Assembly (NCBI RefSeq): GCF_001051235.1
Contig: NZ_CBTJ020000033.1
Coordinates: 47,779 to 111,778, forward strand
Length of the DNA: 64,000 bases
From: Candidatus Competibacter denitrificans Run_A_D11
GTDB taxonomy: Bacteria > Pseudomonadota > Gammaproteobacteria > Competibacterales > Competibacteraceae
Direction: 5' to 3'
Shown here: piece by piece, positions 50,854-58,667 of the stretch
Numbering within the stretch: position 1 is the stretch's first letter
Layout: each line of letters starts with the position of its first letter
The notes under the pieces: model-generated
The model's input: only the letters and a program-made list of their open reading frames with translations
What the model was told of the DNA's origin: nothing
Database searches by the model: none
Made by a program: the position numbers and the translations under genes

Positions 50854-51378
50854 TCAGTTCTGTCCGCACAACTCGCGCTTGAAGCGTTTGAAATTGTCCA
50901 CATAACGGCCTGCGGTCTGCCGCAGGCGCTCGATTTCCTCAGTGGACAGTGAGCGCACAATCTTACCCGGCGAACCCATCACCAACGAACCGTCGGGAAT
51001 AACCTTGCCTTCTGGAATCAGGCTGTTGGCACCGATCAGGCAATGCTTGCCGATCACCGCCCGGTTCATGATCAGGCTCTTGATACCGATCAGGCTACCG
51101 TCTCCGACGACGCAGCCGTGCAGCATGGCCAGATGGCCAACGGTGACATCGCGGCCGAGGGTGAGCAGAATACCCGGATCGGTGTGGAGAACGGAACCAT
51201 CTTGCACGTTGGTATTCTCGCCGATGGTGATGACATCGTTATCACCGCGAATGACCACATTGAACCAGATACTGGCATTTTGTTTGAGCACCACCGAACC
51301 GATAACGGTGGCGTTGTCGGCGATAAACCAGTCTTCGCCGTGAAATTCGACCTTGCGATCACCAAGCGAATAAATCAC
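50854..51378 (-). CDS. Gamma-carbonic anhydrase-like hexapeptide protein (YrdA family)
   Basis: A 174-residue trimeric left-handed beta-helix protein. Hexapeptide repeats run over most of its length, and metal-binding His candidates lie in VLHTDPG and [14 protein letters not shown]. Family members such as YrdA/PaaY bind zinc; carbonic anhydrase activity is often weak or unproven. The start is GTG 51378, preceded by AGGAGG at 5 bases, a strong ribosome site. It lies directly upstream of moxR, a placement that need not be functional. Confidence 0.9.
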   Translation of the reverse strand: MIYSLGDRKVEFHGEDWFIADNATVIGSVVLKQNASIWFNVVIRGDNDVITIGENTNVQDGSVLHTDPGILLTLGRDVTVGHLAMLHGCVVGDGSLIGIKSLIMNRAVIGKHCLIGANSLIPEGKVIPDGSLVMGSPGKIVRSLSTEEIERLRQTAGRYVDNFKRFKRELCGQN

Positions 51379-51497
51379 CGCATCCTCCTGCCAAGGGGCT
51401 TTCTCATGAGAGCGCCAGTATAACCGAGATCAGGCTTTAGAGGTGGGTATCAAAGGAGAGAAGTGGGAGGAGAAAAGACAGGAAAATTGTCAATCCA

Positions 51498-51544
51498 CCG
51501 TGCTTTTTGCCTGGCTGGATGCCAAAAAACGGCGCAAAGCACGG
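51498..51544. other. Inverted repeat downstream of the Cache gene
   Basis: A perfect 9-base repeat CCGTGCTTT (51498) / AAAGCACGG (51536) encloses T- and A-rich runs. It lies about 15 bases beyond the Cache gene stop and may help end that transcript, although no classic T-tail follows. Confidence 0.4.
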
Positions 51545-51558
51545 CGGAATGCCAAGGA

Positions 51559-52050
51559 TTACTTGGTCTTCGCTTCTAACGCCGCAACCGGCGTGCTGTC
51601 GTAGACGCCCGCGCCAACCACATAAGTGCCGGCGGGAAGCACGTAACTAACTTTACGATGATTACCCTCGGCGCCGGGCTTGGTCCACATATACTCGACC
51701 CAGCCACCGTTGGCTTTCTTACCGGCGTCACAGAAGGCCGTGCCGAATTCCTTACCCGTGGCCTTGTCCTTGAGGTCGCTCAACTTCATCCCCTTAACCT
51801 GGGCGCTTGGGTGGGCTTTCATGGTCCCGGTGGTGCAATCCATTACGAAAACATACGTGTCCTTCCATGCCCATTTGCCATCCTTTTTGTCGTATTCCGC
51901 CAGAGCGGTGTCTCCACCCGCCTTCACGTCAGCAGCGGCAGCTTTGACCTTGGTGATCACCTCGTCGGCCGTTGCGGCATCGGCAGCCCAAGCGCCGACG
52001 GAAAGGCCCATGGAGCAGAACGCGGCTACAGCCAGCGCAATTTTTTTCAT
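51559..52050 (-). CDS. Exported single-Cache-domain protein
   Basis: A 163-residue protein with a signal peptide (LAVAAFCSMGLSVGAWA, cleavage about residue 22) and one single-Cache (sCache_2-like) domain: YVFVMDCTTGTMKAHPSAQV, VEYMWTKPGAEG, and KVSYVLPAGTYVVGAGVY. The two Cys (residues about 71 and 106) could form a disulfide. It has no membrane helix or signalling domain, so it is a free periplasmic ligand binder. GAGGAGG lies upstream of the ATG. It resembles the Cache repeats of the sensor kinase encoded 5 kb upstream on the same strand, with rsmE and the transporter between. Confidence 0.85.
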   Translation of the reverse strand: MKKIALAVAAFCSMGLSVGAWAADAATADEVITKVKAAAADVKAGGDTALAEYDKKDGKWAWKDTYVFVMDCTTGTMKAHPSAQVKGMKLSDLKDKATGKEFGTAFCDAGKKANGGWVEYMWTKPGAEGNHRKVSYVLPAGTYVVGAGVYDSTPVAALEAKTK

Positions 52051-52196
52051 CCCAACTACCTCCTCATTTATGTGGTTGTTTTGCCATACAAACGCCGCTA
52101 AGAAAAGCGACGTCTTTTAAAGCTAGACGGTGAAAGGATGAGTGACAAGATGTCTTGAGAGATTTTAACCACAGATTCTGCGGCCAAGTGCTGCGG

Positions 52197-52940
52197 TTAG
52201 CACCCGTTATTCCAATCACCCCACAGCGTTTGTACTGCCGCCAGCGCGGCCAAGGCGGCAGTTTCAGTCCGCAGAATGCGCGGCCCAAGCCGGATACCGG
52301 TGAATCCCGCCGCACGGGCTTGATCGATTTCAGCCGGGTTCAGCCCACCTTCCGGGCCAATTAGCAAGGTGACTGCACCGGTCGGCGGTTTTAGAGCGCG
52401 CAAGCCCTGGGTCGCCGACGGATCGAGCAGCAGCCGCCAGCCGGAGGCCAGGTCTTGCCCCAACCAGGCCGCCAATGGCAGCGGCTGAGCTAATGTCGGC
52501 AATCGGTTCTGGCCGCATTGTTCGCAGGCGCCGATGATAATGCCCTGCCAATGCTGCACTTTGCGCAGCAAGCGCTCACCGCTCAAATCGACTCCACCCC
52601 GCTCGCTGAACAAAGGTTGAATCGCATCGACCCCCAGCTCCACTGCTTTCTGCACGGTGTAGTCCATCTTGTCGCCACGCGAGACAGCCTGGGCCAATAT
52701 CAGCCGTAACGGGGATTCGGCTGCTTCAGGCAAAGCGGCCACAACCTCGGCCCAGGCATCCCGCTTGCCGACATCCCTTAAGCTCGCTGTGAACGCGCGC
52801 CCTCGGCCATCGAACAAGACCAAAGCCGCACCGGGCTTTAAGCGCAGCACCCGCACGGCATGACCGAAGGCGTTGTCATCCAGTTGGACCGTCGCGCCGA
52901 CGGTCAGCGATAACGGCAGATAGATTCGAGGGATACGCAT
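52197..52940 (-). CDS. rsmE: 16S rRNA m3U1498 methyltransferase RsmE
   Basis: SPOUT-class methyltransferase that modifies U1498 of 16S rRNA. The 247 residues show the N-terminal PUA-like domain (about 1-75) and the knotted SAM-binding domain, with LLIGPEGGLNPAEIDQARAA and LGPRILRTETAALAALAA near the C-terminus. Both are diagnostic. It stands alone, cut off from the transporter gene upstream by a strong terminator. Confidence 0.95.
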   Translation of the reverse strand: MRIPRIYLPLSLTVGATVQLDDNAFGHAVRVLRLKPGAALVLFDGRGRAFTASLRDVGKRDAWAEVVAALPEAAESPLRLILAQAVSRGDKMDYTVQKAVELGVDAIQPLFSERGGVDLSGERLLRKVQHWQGIIIGACEQCGQNRLPTLAQPLPLAAWLGQDLASGWRLLLDPSATQGLRALKPPTGAVTLLIGPEGGLNPAEIDQARAAGFTGIRLGPRILRTETAALAALAAVQTLWGDWNNGC

Positions 52941-52986
52941 GGACTCTCAATTTAAGCTGACAGCGATACAGCTTGCACCCGTTAAC

Positions 52987-53018
52987 AACAAAACAAAGGC
53001 CCCGCCAAGCGGGGCCTT
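52987..53018 (-). terminator. Intrinsic terminator of the OFA transporter operon
   Basis: A 10-base perfect stem AAGGCCCCGC / GCGGGGCCTT with a 3-base loop; on the minus strand it is followed by TGTTTTGTTG. It lies 37 bases after the transporter stop. Confidence 0.85.
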
Positions 53019-53054
53019 GTCCAAACCGGCAACCGGGGTGAAGGTGCAGCGGGA

Positions 53055-54395
53055 TTAGGCCGCCTGCTCCAGGGCCGGTTGCAGCGCGGCTTGGGCGGCT
53101 TCCGCGTCACGCCGTGCCAGTTCTTCATTAACCTTGGCCGTGACCATGCCTTGGAACAGATCCCGCAGCATCATGATCACCGCGCCAACCGAGAGCAGGA
53201 TACCAGCGACTCCGAAGGAGAGCGCGAAATCACCGGTGGCCGCTTTCATCATCTCAGAGGCCCGGCCCAGTACGAAGCCGCCCATGCCCCACGCGGTCAT
53301 CAGCAAACCGTAGTTGATGCCGAAATTCTTCAGACCCCAATAATCCTTGGTGATCGCCGGGAACAGCGCCAGGTTGGTGCCGTAGTTGAAGCCGATCAGG
53401 GTGGCGATGATGACGATCAAGGCGGCGCTGGTATGCTCGGCGGTCACCACCGGGATCGCAACAAACATCAGGATAGCCTGGAACATCAGCATCAGGGAGA
53501 GGGTCAGGGTACGGCCGATCCGATCCGACAGCGAACCGGCGACGATGCGACCGCCTGCGTTGCCGACCGCCATGATCACTACCGCCAGGAACGCCAGCTC
53601 ACCCATGCTTTGCTTGGCCATGCCGGCAATACTGCCGATCACCATCAAGCCGGCACCCGACCCGATGAAGAACACCACCCAGAGCACATAAAAGGCACCG
53701 GTTCTGGCGACCTGCGAGGGGCCTAAATCCTTGGGCTTGGCGATGGGCACCACTTTGGCGGTCTGCGCAGTGGCTGGAGCACCGACCGGTTGATAGCCAG
53801 CGGGCGGATTGCGCAGCAGCAAGGAGAACAAGCCCACCACCAGCGCGAACATCACGCTCAAGCACAGCATCGTCCATTGCAAACCGCCGCTCTTCATCAA
53901 ATAGGTGGCCAGTGGCGCGATATAGACCGGGGCCAAGCCGAAGCCTGAGACCACGATACCGGCAATCAAACCGGTCTTGGCCGGTGGAAACCATTTCAAT
54001 GCGGGCGGTGTGGCGGAAGAATAGCCAAAGCCCAAACCCATACCGACCAGAACGCCAAAGCCCAGCACCCACATCCAGTAACTGGTGGTCAACGACAGCA
54101 GCAGAAAGCCCGCCGCCACCAGAAAACCGCCGATCATCGCGGTGAATTTAGGTCCCAGCCGATCCTGGCACTTGCCGCCCAGGGTCATCGAAAAGGCAAA
54201 CACCAGGCAACACACCGCATAAGGGTCATTGATCGACGCCAAATCCCATTGGAAAGCGCCTTCGCCGCCGTGTTTGATCGATTCGGCAATCGCGCCCTTG
54301 AACACGCTCCAGGCATACAGGACGCCGAGCGCCAAATTGATTCCAGTACCGGCCAAAACGACTGACCAACCTTTATTTTGCGGAGAGCTAGCCAT
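53055..54395 (-). CDS. OFA-family MFS transporter (oxalate/formate antiporter type)
   Basis: A 446-residue major facilitator with twelve helices, of the OFA (OxlT-like) subgroup. Landmarks are VVLAGTGINLALGVLYAWSV at the N-terminus, the DRLGPKFTAMIGG loop, and LIGFNYGTNLALFPAITKDY in the second half. Members move oxalate, formate or other monocarboxylates and dicarboxylates, and several are called pyruvate or acetate permeases. The start ATG overlaps the stop of the HisKA protein by one base (TAATG), so the pair is translationally coupled. It is probably controlled by the sigma-54 promoter upstream of that protein. Substrate not shown. Confidence 0.9.
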   Translation of the reverse strand: MASSPQNKGWSVVLAGTGINLALGVLYAWSVFKGAIAESIKHGGEGAFQWDLASINDPYAVCCLVFAFSMTLGGKCQDRLGPKFTAMIGGFLVAAGFLLLSLTTSYWMWVLGFGVLVGMGLGFGYSSATPPALKWFPPAKTGLIAGIVVSGFGLAPVYIAPLATYLMKSGGLQWTMLCLSVMFALVVGLFSLLLRNPPAGYQPVGAPATAQTAKVVPIAKPKDLGPSQVARTGAFYVLWVVFFIGSGAGLMVIGSIAGMAKQSMGELAFLAVVIMAVGNAGGRIVAGSLSDRIGRTLTLSLMLMFQAILMFVAIPVVTAEHTSAALIVIIATLIGFNYGTNLALFPAITKDYWGLKNFGINYGLLMTAWGMGGFVLGRASEMMKAATGDFALSFGVAGILLSVGAVIMMLRDLFQGMVTAKVNEELARRDAEAAQAALQPALEQAA

Positions 54396-54901
54396 TACGA
54401 AGGCTCCTTGGTGAGAAGAGAAGGGTTGTCACGACTGGGTTCTTTAGCGGCCGGTTCTATGGCGCTGATTGCGGTTCTGCCGAAGAGCCGATCCATGGCT
54501 CGCCCGAGACGGGCCGTTTCATCCTGAATGATTTGCAGAAACCGACGCTGTGCGGCTGGGTCCTCGACCGGATAATTGAGCAGGATTTCGGTAAACGAAC
54601 GAATACTGGTCAATGGCGTCCGTACTTCATGGTTCAGTACGGTGATCACATCGGGGTCGAATTGCAGCGGGAACAGCAAGCCACCGCTGGGTCGTTCGGT
54701 AGTCGCCAGAGAAAGGGCCGACTCGCCCCCGCTTTCATGGAGGCGGCGGTTGCTCAAATCCTGATAATTGGCGCAGTCTTCATAGTGCGAGGTACAGCGC
54801 CGAACGATGACTTCTACGTGATAGGGAGAGATGTAGCCAGCGCCTACATCGCAGTAGTCGATTCCTTGCCCGTAAAAGGGGCAAATGGGCTGGCAATTCA
54901 T
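54395..54901 (-). CDS. Cys-rich protein with HisKA domain and no ATPase domain
   Basis: A 168-residue soluble protein. Residues 1-45 hold five Cys (3, 7, 17, 36 and 43) in a pattern that could bind a metal or Fe-S cluster. Residues about 84-140 form a HisKA dimerisation helix pair with the H-box LNHEVRTPLTSI (His91, Glu92, Arg94, Thr95, Pro96) as in histidine kinases. No HATPase domain follows: only about 25 low-complexity residues remain. It therefore cannot phosphorylate itself in the usual way. It may be a phosphotransfer, docking or inhibitor protein for the adjacent sensor system. The start has AGGAG 10 bases upstream and a second GAGG at 5. Confidence 0.8.
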   Translation of the reverse strand: MNCQPICPFYGQGIDYCDVGAGYISPYHVEVIVRRCTSHYEDCANYQDLSNRRLHESGGESALSLATTERPSGGLLFPLQFDPDVITVLNHEVRTPLTSIRSFTEILLNYPVEDPAAQRRFLQIIQDETARLGRAMDRLFGRTAISAIEPAAKEPSRDNPSLLTKEPS

Positions 54902-54944
54902 CTCGACCTCACTCCTTAGTTTCTCATTGTTGTGATTGCTAAAG

Positions 54945-54960
54945 AGCAAGGACTATGCCA
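54945..54960 (-). promoter_or_regulatory. Sigma-54 promoter of the HisKA-OFA transporter operon
   Basis: On the minus strand the sequence is TGGCATAGTCCTTGCT, which fits the consensus TGGCAYR-N4-TTGCW at every fixed position. It lies 44 bases before the HisKA protein's ATG. Transcription should begin about 10-12 bases after the -12 element. The neighbouring NtrC-type activator is the likely regulator. Confidence 0.82.
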
Positions 54961-55047
54961 AGGGTGACAACGGCGAACAGCAGGAAAAATTCAGTTATTT
55001 TTTAATTAATTACAAGGAAGCAACGAGCGAGGTGGTCGAACGGGCGG

Positions 55048-55061
55048 TTGCAACGGTGCAA
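55048..55061 (-). promoter_or_regulatory. Possible activator binding palindrome
   Basis: TTGCA-ACGG-TGCAA is a perfect 5-base inverted repeat about 90 bases upstream of the sigma-54 site, the usual distance for an enhancer bound by an NtrC-type activator. A second palindrome ATTCG-CA-CGAAT lies at 55161-55172. Binding is not shown. Confidence 0.4.
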
Positions 55062-55230
55062 ATGGCGTGGCTGGAGATAGCAGATCAGGCGGCGCGGCGA
55101 ATCCGCCAGAGACGGTCAAATAATTATATTTTCAATCACTTGCTTTAGAGGGGTTGGTTGATTCGCACGAATGCGGCCAGCCAGTCGCAGCGTTGCTAAA
55201 AACCTTCCAGGACGCTCAGGGATTGGCGGG

Positions 55231-55249
55231 GCAGGCTGGCGTAGCCTGC
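55231..55249 (-). other. Hairpin directly after the activator stop codon
   Basis: A perfect 7-base inverted repeat GCAGGCT / AGCCTGC with a 5-base loop begins just past the stop. There is no T-run on the minus strand, so it is not a standard intrinsic terminator. Confidence 0.45.
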
Positions 55250-56614
55250 TCAGCGCAAGCCGTATTTCTTGATTTTGCGATAAACGGTGGCGACGTTCAT
55301 GCCCGACTGATGAGCAACTTCTTCGATGTTGCCGCCGGTGCTCGACAACAGCCGGTTCAAATAGTCGCTTTCAAAGCGCGCCAATGCCGTAGCGTAATCC
55401 GACTCATTAGCCGAATGATCGGCCAGCGGCTGCTTTTCCGGCAGATCGATCAACTGGGCCACCACCTCCAGGCCGATATAATCGCTGCTGTCGATGGCCA
55501 TAGCCGCCTGCACCACATTACTTAGCTGGCGGATGTTGCCCGGCCAGTCATAATCCATCATCGCTTCGATGGCCTCGCGGCTAAAGCCCTTCACCTGTGT
55601 CTCGAAGCGCTTGTTCTGCTCCTTGACGAAATGCGCTACCAGCAACGGCAGATCGGACTGGCGCTCGCGCAGCGGCGGCAAACGCAGTTGCACCACGTTC
55701 AGCCGGTAAAACAGATCTTCCCGAAAGGAACCGTTTTGTACGGCGTTTTGTAAGTTGACATTGGTGGCCGACAGCACCCGCACATCGACTTTGATCGGCG
55801 TGGTATCCCCCACCCGATAAAACTCCTGCTCCTGCAAAAACCGCAATAAAGTCTTTTGTACGTTCAGCGGCAAGGTGCCGACTTCATCCAGAAACAGGGT
55901 ACCGCCATCGGCGGTCTCGACCAGGCCCTTATGATCACGATCCGCGCCGGTGAACGCGCCCTTGCGGTGGCCGAACAGTTCACTCTCCAGCAAGGCTTCC
56001 GGGATCGCGCCGCAATTGATGGCGACGAACTTGCCGTTCTTGCGCTTGGAAAAATGGCGGATGGCCCGCGCCACCAGCTCCTTGCCGGTGCCGGATTCAC
56101 CGCTGATCAGCACCGGAATGTCGCGGATCGCCACTTTACGGGCGGTTTCCAGCAGGTTCAGCAGATGCGGCGAGTTGCCGACGATAGAGCCTTGCCAAGC
56201 CGCCAACTCCTCCCGCAGTTCGCGGTTTTCCTTGATCAGCTCGGTTTGCCGCAGCGCATTGCGGAGCCGCGACAGCAATTCTTCCGGCTCGAACGGCTTG
56301 GTCAGCATGTCGTAAGCGCCCTTGCGCAGCGCTTGCAGCGACAGATCGACCGTGGCGTGGGCGGTAATCATGATCACCGGCAGTGCGGGGTCGAGCTGCT
56401 TCACCTTTTGCAGCACGTCAAGGCCGCTGATCACCGGCATCTTGATATCGGTGATGACCAGATCGTATTTGCCAGGCCCAAAGCCGGTCATCGCATCGAC
56501 CGACCGAGTGAACGCCGAAACGGTATACGCCTGATCCAACAGGATCGCCTCGACCATCTGGCAAACGGCCTCGTCGTTGTCGATCAACAAAATGTGCTTT
56601 GCGCCGCTCGCCAT
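55250..56614 (-). CDS. NtrC-family sigma-54-dependent response regulator
   Basis: A 454-residue enhancer-binding activator. The receiver domain (about 1-120) has the phosphoacceptor Asp56 in DLVITDIKMP and the acidic pair in LLIDNDEA. The sigma-54 interaction AAA+ domain (about 145-370) has Walker A GESGTGKE and the diagnostic GAFTGA loop in HRKGAFTGADR. A Fis-type helix-turn-helix ends the protein (SGMNVATVYRKIKKYGL). The ATG overlaps the kinase stop by one base. Its nearest promoter target is the full sigma-54 site at 54945-54960. Confidence 0.94.
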   Translation of the reverse strand: MASGAKHILLIDNDEAVCQMVEAILLDQAYTVSAFTRSVDAMTGFGPGKYDLVITDIKMPVISGLDVLQKVKQLDPALPVIMITAHATVDLSLQALRKGAYDMLTKPFEPEELLSRLRNALRQTELIKENRELREELAAWQGSIVGNSPHLLNLLETARKVAIRDIPVLISGESGTGKELVARAIRHFSKRKNGKFVAINCGAIPEALLESELFGHRKGAFTGADRDHKGLVETADGGTLFLDEVGTLPLNVQKTLLRFLQEQEFYRVGDTTPIKVDVRVLSATNVNLQNAVQNGSFREDLFYRLNVVQLRLPPLRERQSDLPLLVAHFVKEQNKRFETQVKGFSREAIEAMMDYDWPGNIRQLSNVVQAAMAIDSSDYIGLEVVAQLIDLPEKQPLADHSANESDYATALARFESDYLNRLLSSTGGNIEEVAHQSGMNVATVYRKIKKYGLR

Positions 56615-58569
56615 CAGGCCGACTCCGCCTGGCTGGGCAGGCTGACGGTCACGGTGGTGCCCTGGCCGACGGTACTGGCGACCGCCAATTGGCCGCCATG
56701 CTGCTCGACAATGGTCTTGGTGATCGCCAGGCCAAGACCGGTGCCGCGCTGCTTGGTGGTAAAGAACGGCTCGAAGATCTTTTCCAGATGCTCCGGTGCG
56801 ATACCGGAACCGGTATCCTGAAAGCTGATGTCGATCCAGCCTGTCTCATTGAGCGTGGTGCCAACCACCAACCGACCACCCGCCGACATCGCACCAGCGG
56901 CATTGAGCATCAAATTCATGGCCACCTGGCGGATTTGATCGCCGTCCAACTCAACTGGGGGTAATTGCGGCGCCAAAGCGGTGCTGACGGTCACGCCCTC
57001 CAGATCGGTATGGTGCGTGGCGAAATCGACGATTTGCGCCAACAACTCGTTGAGATCGGTCGCCACCCGCACTGGCCGGGGAACGCGGGCATAACTCAGC
57101 AAATCCTGCACGATGGTCTTACAGCGTTTGCTCTCGCGTTTGATCTGCTGGATGAACCTAAAATGGGGGTCTTCGGGATTCATCTTGTTTTCGAGATGGG
57201 CGGCATAACCCATGATCACGCCCAGCGGGTTGTTGATCTCGTGAGCCACTTCCGAGGACAGCACGCCGATGGAGGCCATCTTGTTTTGCTGAGCCAGCGT
57301 ACTTTCCAGCTCCTTGTTGCGGCGTAATACCTCGGTCATCTCGTTGAAATCCGCCGCCAATTCGCCCAACTCATCGGTCGTGGTCACGGGCAGCCTGGTG
57401 TCGAGCCGCCCGCGCCGCACTTCTCGCACGCCCTCGGTCAGGCGGCGAATCGGATCGGTGAGAAATTTAGAGGCAAAAAACAGCAGCGTGGCCGCAAAGG
57501 TGCCGATCATAAAGGTCAACAGGCCCATGCTGGATAAAATATGTTGTTCGATGAGATTGGCCGGTTCATAGAACTCATCTTCATAGGAACCCACCGCGAC
57601 GATCCAATCCCACGGCGCAAAATACTGATAGCGCACGATCTTCATACGGGGCGCGAGATCGGTCTGATTTCGCCACGGATAACGAATCCAACCGTTCTTA
57701 TGCTCGATCATCTCGCGGATGAAATAGTGACCCTGCTGATCTTGTTCATCGTAGACGCTGCTGCCCTCGCGAAAGGGATGCAGGGTTAATTCGCCGCGGC
57801 GGGTCATCGCATAAATATAGCCGGTCTTACCGACCGGCTTGGCGAGGATGTTTTGCTTCAATTCTTGCAGGGCTTGCTTTTCAAACGCGGTATCGTCGTA
57901 GCTCTCTTCCAGATAACCGCCCGCCGCCACGATCCAATCCCACGGCTGGAAATACAGATAAGCGACGATTTTATTGCGTGGGCGGGTTTCGCCGAGTAGC
58001 TCGTTGCGCCAGGGATAGACGCTATAGAGCACCTCGCCCGGTTTGGCGGCGAGGGCACGTTCGCACATCTCCTGAATGAAACGGCGGCCCTCCTCGTCCT
58101 CGGCGGCGTAAATATTCTTGCCTTCCTGGGCGATATGAATGGTGAGATCGCCCTTGGAGGTCATGGCGTAAAGGTAGCCGGTTTCGCCGACGCTAATGGT
58201 TTTGAAGGCTTTCCGGGCTTCTTCCTGGGCTGCTTCCAGTGTCTGCCGACCGTTAAGTTGTTGCTCGTGCTGCGCCTTGATCAGGTTGTAGGCGAATCGC
58301 GCCAGCGTCGCCAGATCCTGCCGCACCACACGGCGCTTATCTTCCCGATACACTGCAAATTGCTGATAGTGGGCATTGAGCAAATCCAGGGTGAACTCGG
58401 TCATGTGCTCCAGATCGCTACGGGTGACCTGGGTGATCCCTGAATAAGCCTCCTGCTTCGACACATAGCCGACGATGAGGCCGACGCCGAGCACAGGCAA
58501 CAGCACCAGCGGCAATACCACCGCCAACAGTTTGCCGCGGATTTTCAGGTCGCGTAGGCAACGCAGCAT
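56614..58569 (-). CDS. Membrane sensor histidine kinase with two Cache repeats
   Basis: A 651-residue inner membrane kinase. Residues about 15-35 form membrane helix 1. The external part (about 36-335) contains two homologous Cache repeats, each with a GETGYLYAMT- or GKTGYIYAMT-like core and ending in PWDWIVAAGGYLEE or PWDWIVAVGSYEDE. Then come membrane helix 2, HAMP (about 365-415), HisKA with the H-box VAHEINNPLGVIMGYA, and HATPase with N, G1 and G2 boxes (NLMLNAAGAM, DTGSGIAPEHL, GTGLGLAIT). Tandem Cache sensors of this type often bind carboxylates. Operon with the activator; the ligand is inferred from the neighbouring transporter only. Confidence 0.93.
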   Translation of the reverse strand: MLRCLRDLKIRGKLLAVVLPLVLLPVLGVGLIVGYVSKQEAYSGITQVTRSDLEHMTEFTLDLLNAHYQQFAVYREDKRRVVRQDLATLARFAYNLIKAQHEQQLNGRQTLEAAQEEARKAFKTISVGETGYLYAMTSKGDLTIHIAQEGKNIYAAEDEEGRRFIQEMCERALAAKPGEVLYSVYPWRNELLGETRPRNKIVAYLYFQPWDWIVAAGGYLEESYDDTAFEKQALQELKQNILAKPVGKTGYIYAMTRRGELTLHPFREGSSVYDEQDQQGHYFIREMIEHKNGWIRYPWRNQTDLAPRMKIVRYQYFAPWDWIVAVGSYEDEFYEPANLIEQHILSSMGLLTFMIGTFAATLLFFASKFLTDPIRRLTEGVREVRRGRLDTRLPVTTTDELGELAADFNEMTEVLRRNKELESTLAQQNKMASIGVLSSEVAHEINNPLGVIMGYAAHLENKMNPEDPHFRFIQQIKRESKRCKTIVQDLLSYARVPRPVRVATDLNELLAQIVDFATHHTDLEGVTVSTALAPQLPPVELDGDQIRQVAMNLMLNAAGAMSAGGRLVVGTTLNETGWIDISFQDTGSGIAPEHLEKIFEPFFTTKQRGTGLGLAITKTIVEQHGGQLAVASTVGQGTTVTVSLPSQAESA

Positions 58570-58604
58570 GATTGGATCACAGGAGAGTCCATAATACCCT
58601 GTAG

Positions 58605-58610
58605 TATAAT
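58605..58610 (+). promoter_or_regulatory. TATAAT -10 element, probably for xthA
   Basis: TATAAT at 58605 lies 58 bases before the xthA ATG; no good -35 is seen at 16-18 bases. The opposite strand has an overlapping TATACT that could serve the kinase operon, so the 98-base gap may hold back-to-back promoters. Confidence 0.35.
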
Positions 58611-58667
58611 CGGCGTGTGCTCATCGGTTTCTCAAATCTCCGCCAAACCACTGCCCGCTTACCGTTC

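Larger units (their letters stand above)
54902..55249. other. 348-base regulatory gap
   Basis: Contains the sigma-54 promoter, the candidate activator palindrome and a hairpin at the activator gene's end. A 70-codon plus-strand frame (54936-55148) lacks a ribosome site and is not supported as a gene. Confidence 0.5.

Noticed and set aside
53079..53726. 215-codon plus-strand frame opposite the OFA transporter
   Set aside because: Its His/Gln/Asp-rich product is the reverse reading of a twelve-helix membrane protein.
54936..55148. 70-codon plus-strand frame in the sigma-54 regulatory gap
   Set aside because: It overlies the sigma-54 promoter, lacks a ribosome site and resembles no family.
55856..56821. 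321-codon plus-strand open frame opposite the activator and kinase genes
   Set aside because: It spans the junction of two clear minus-strand genes with full domain motifs, and its product has no recognisable pattern. It is a by-product of G+C-rich codon use.
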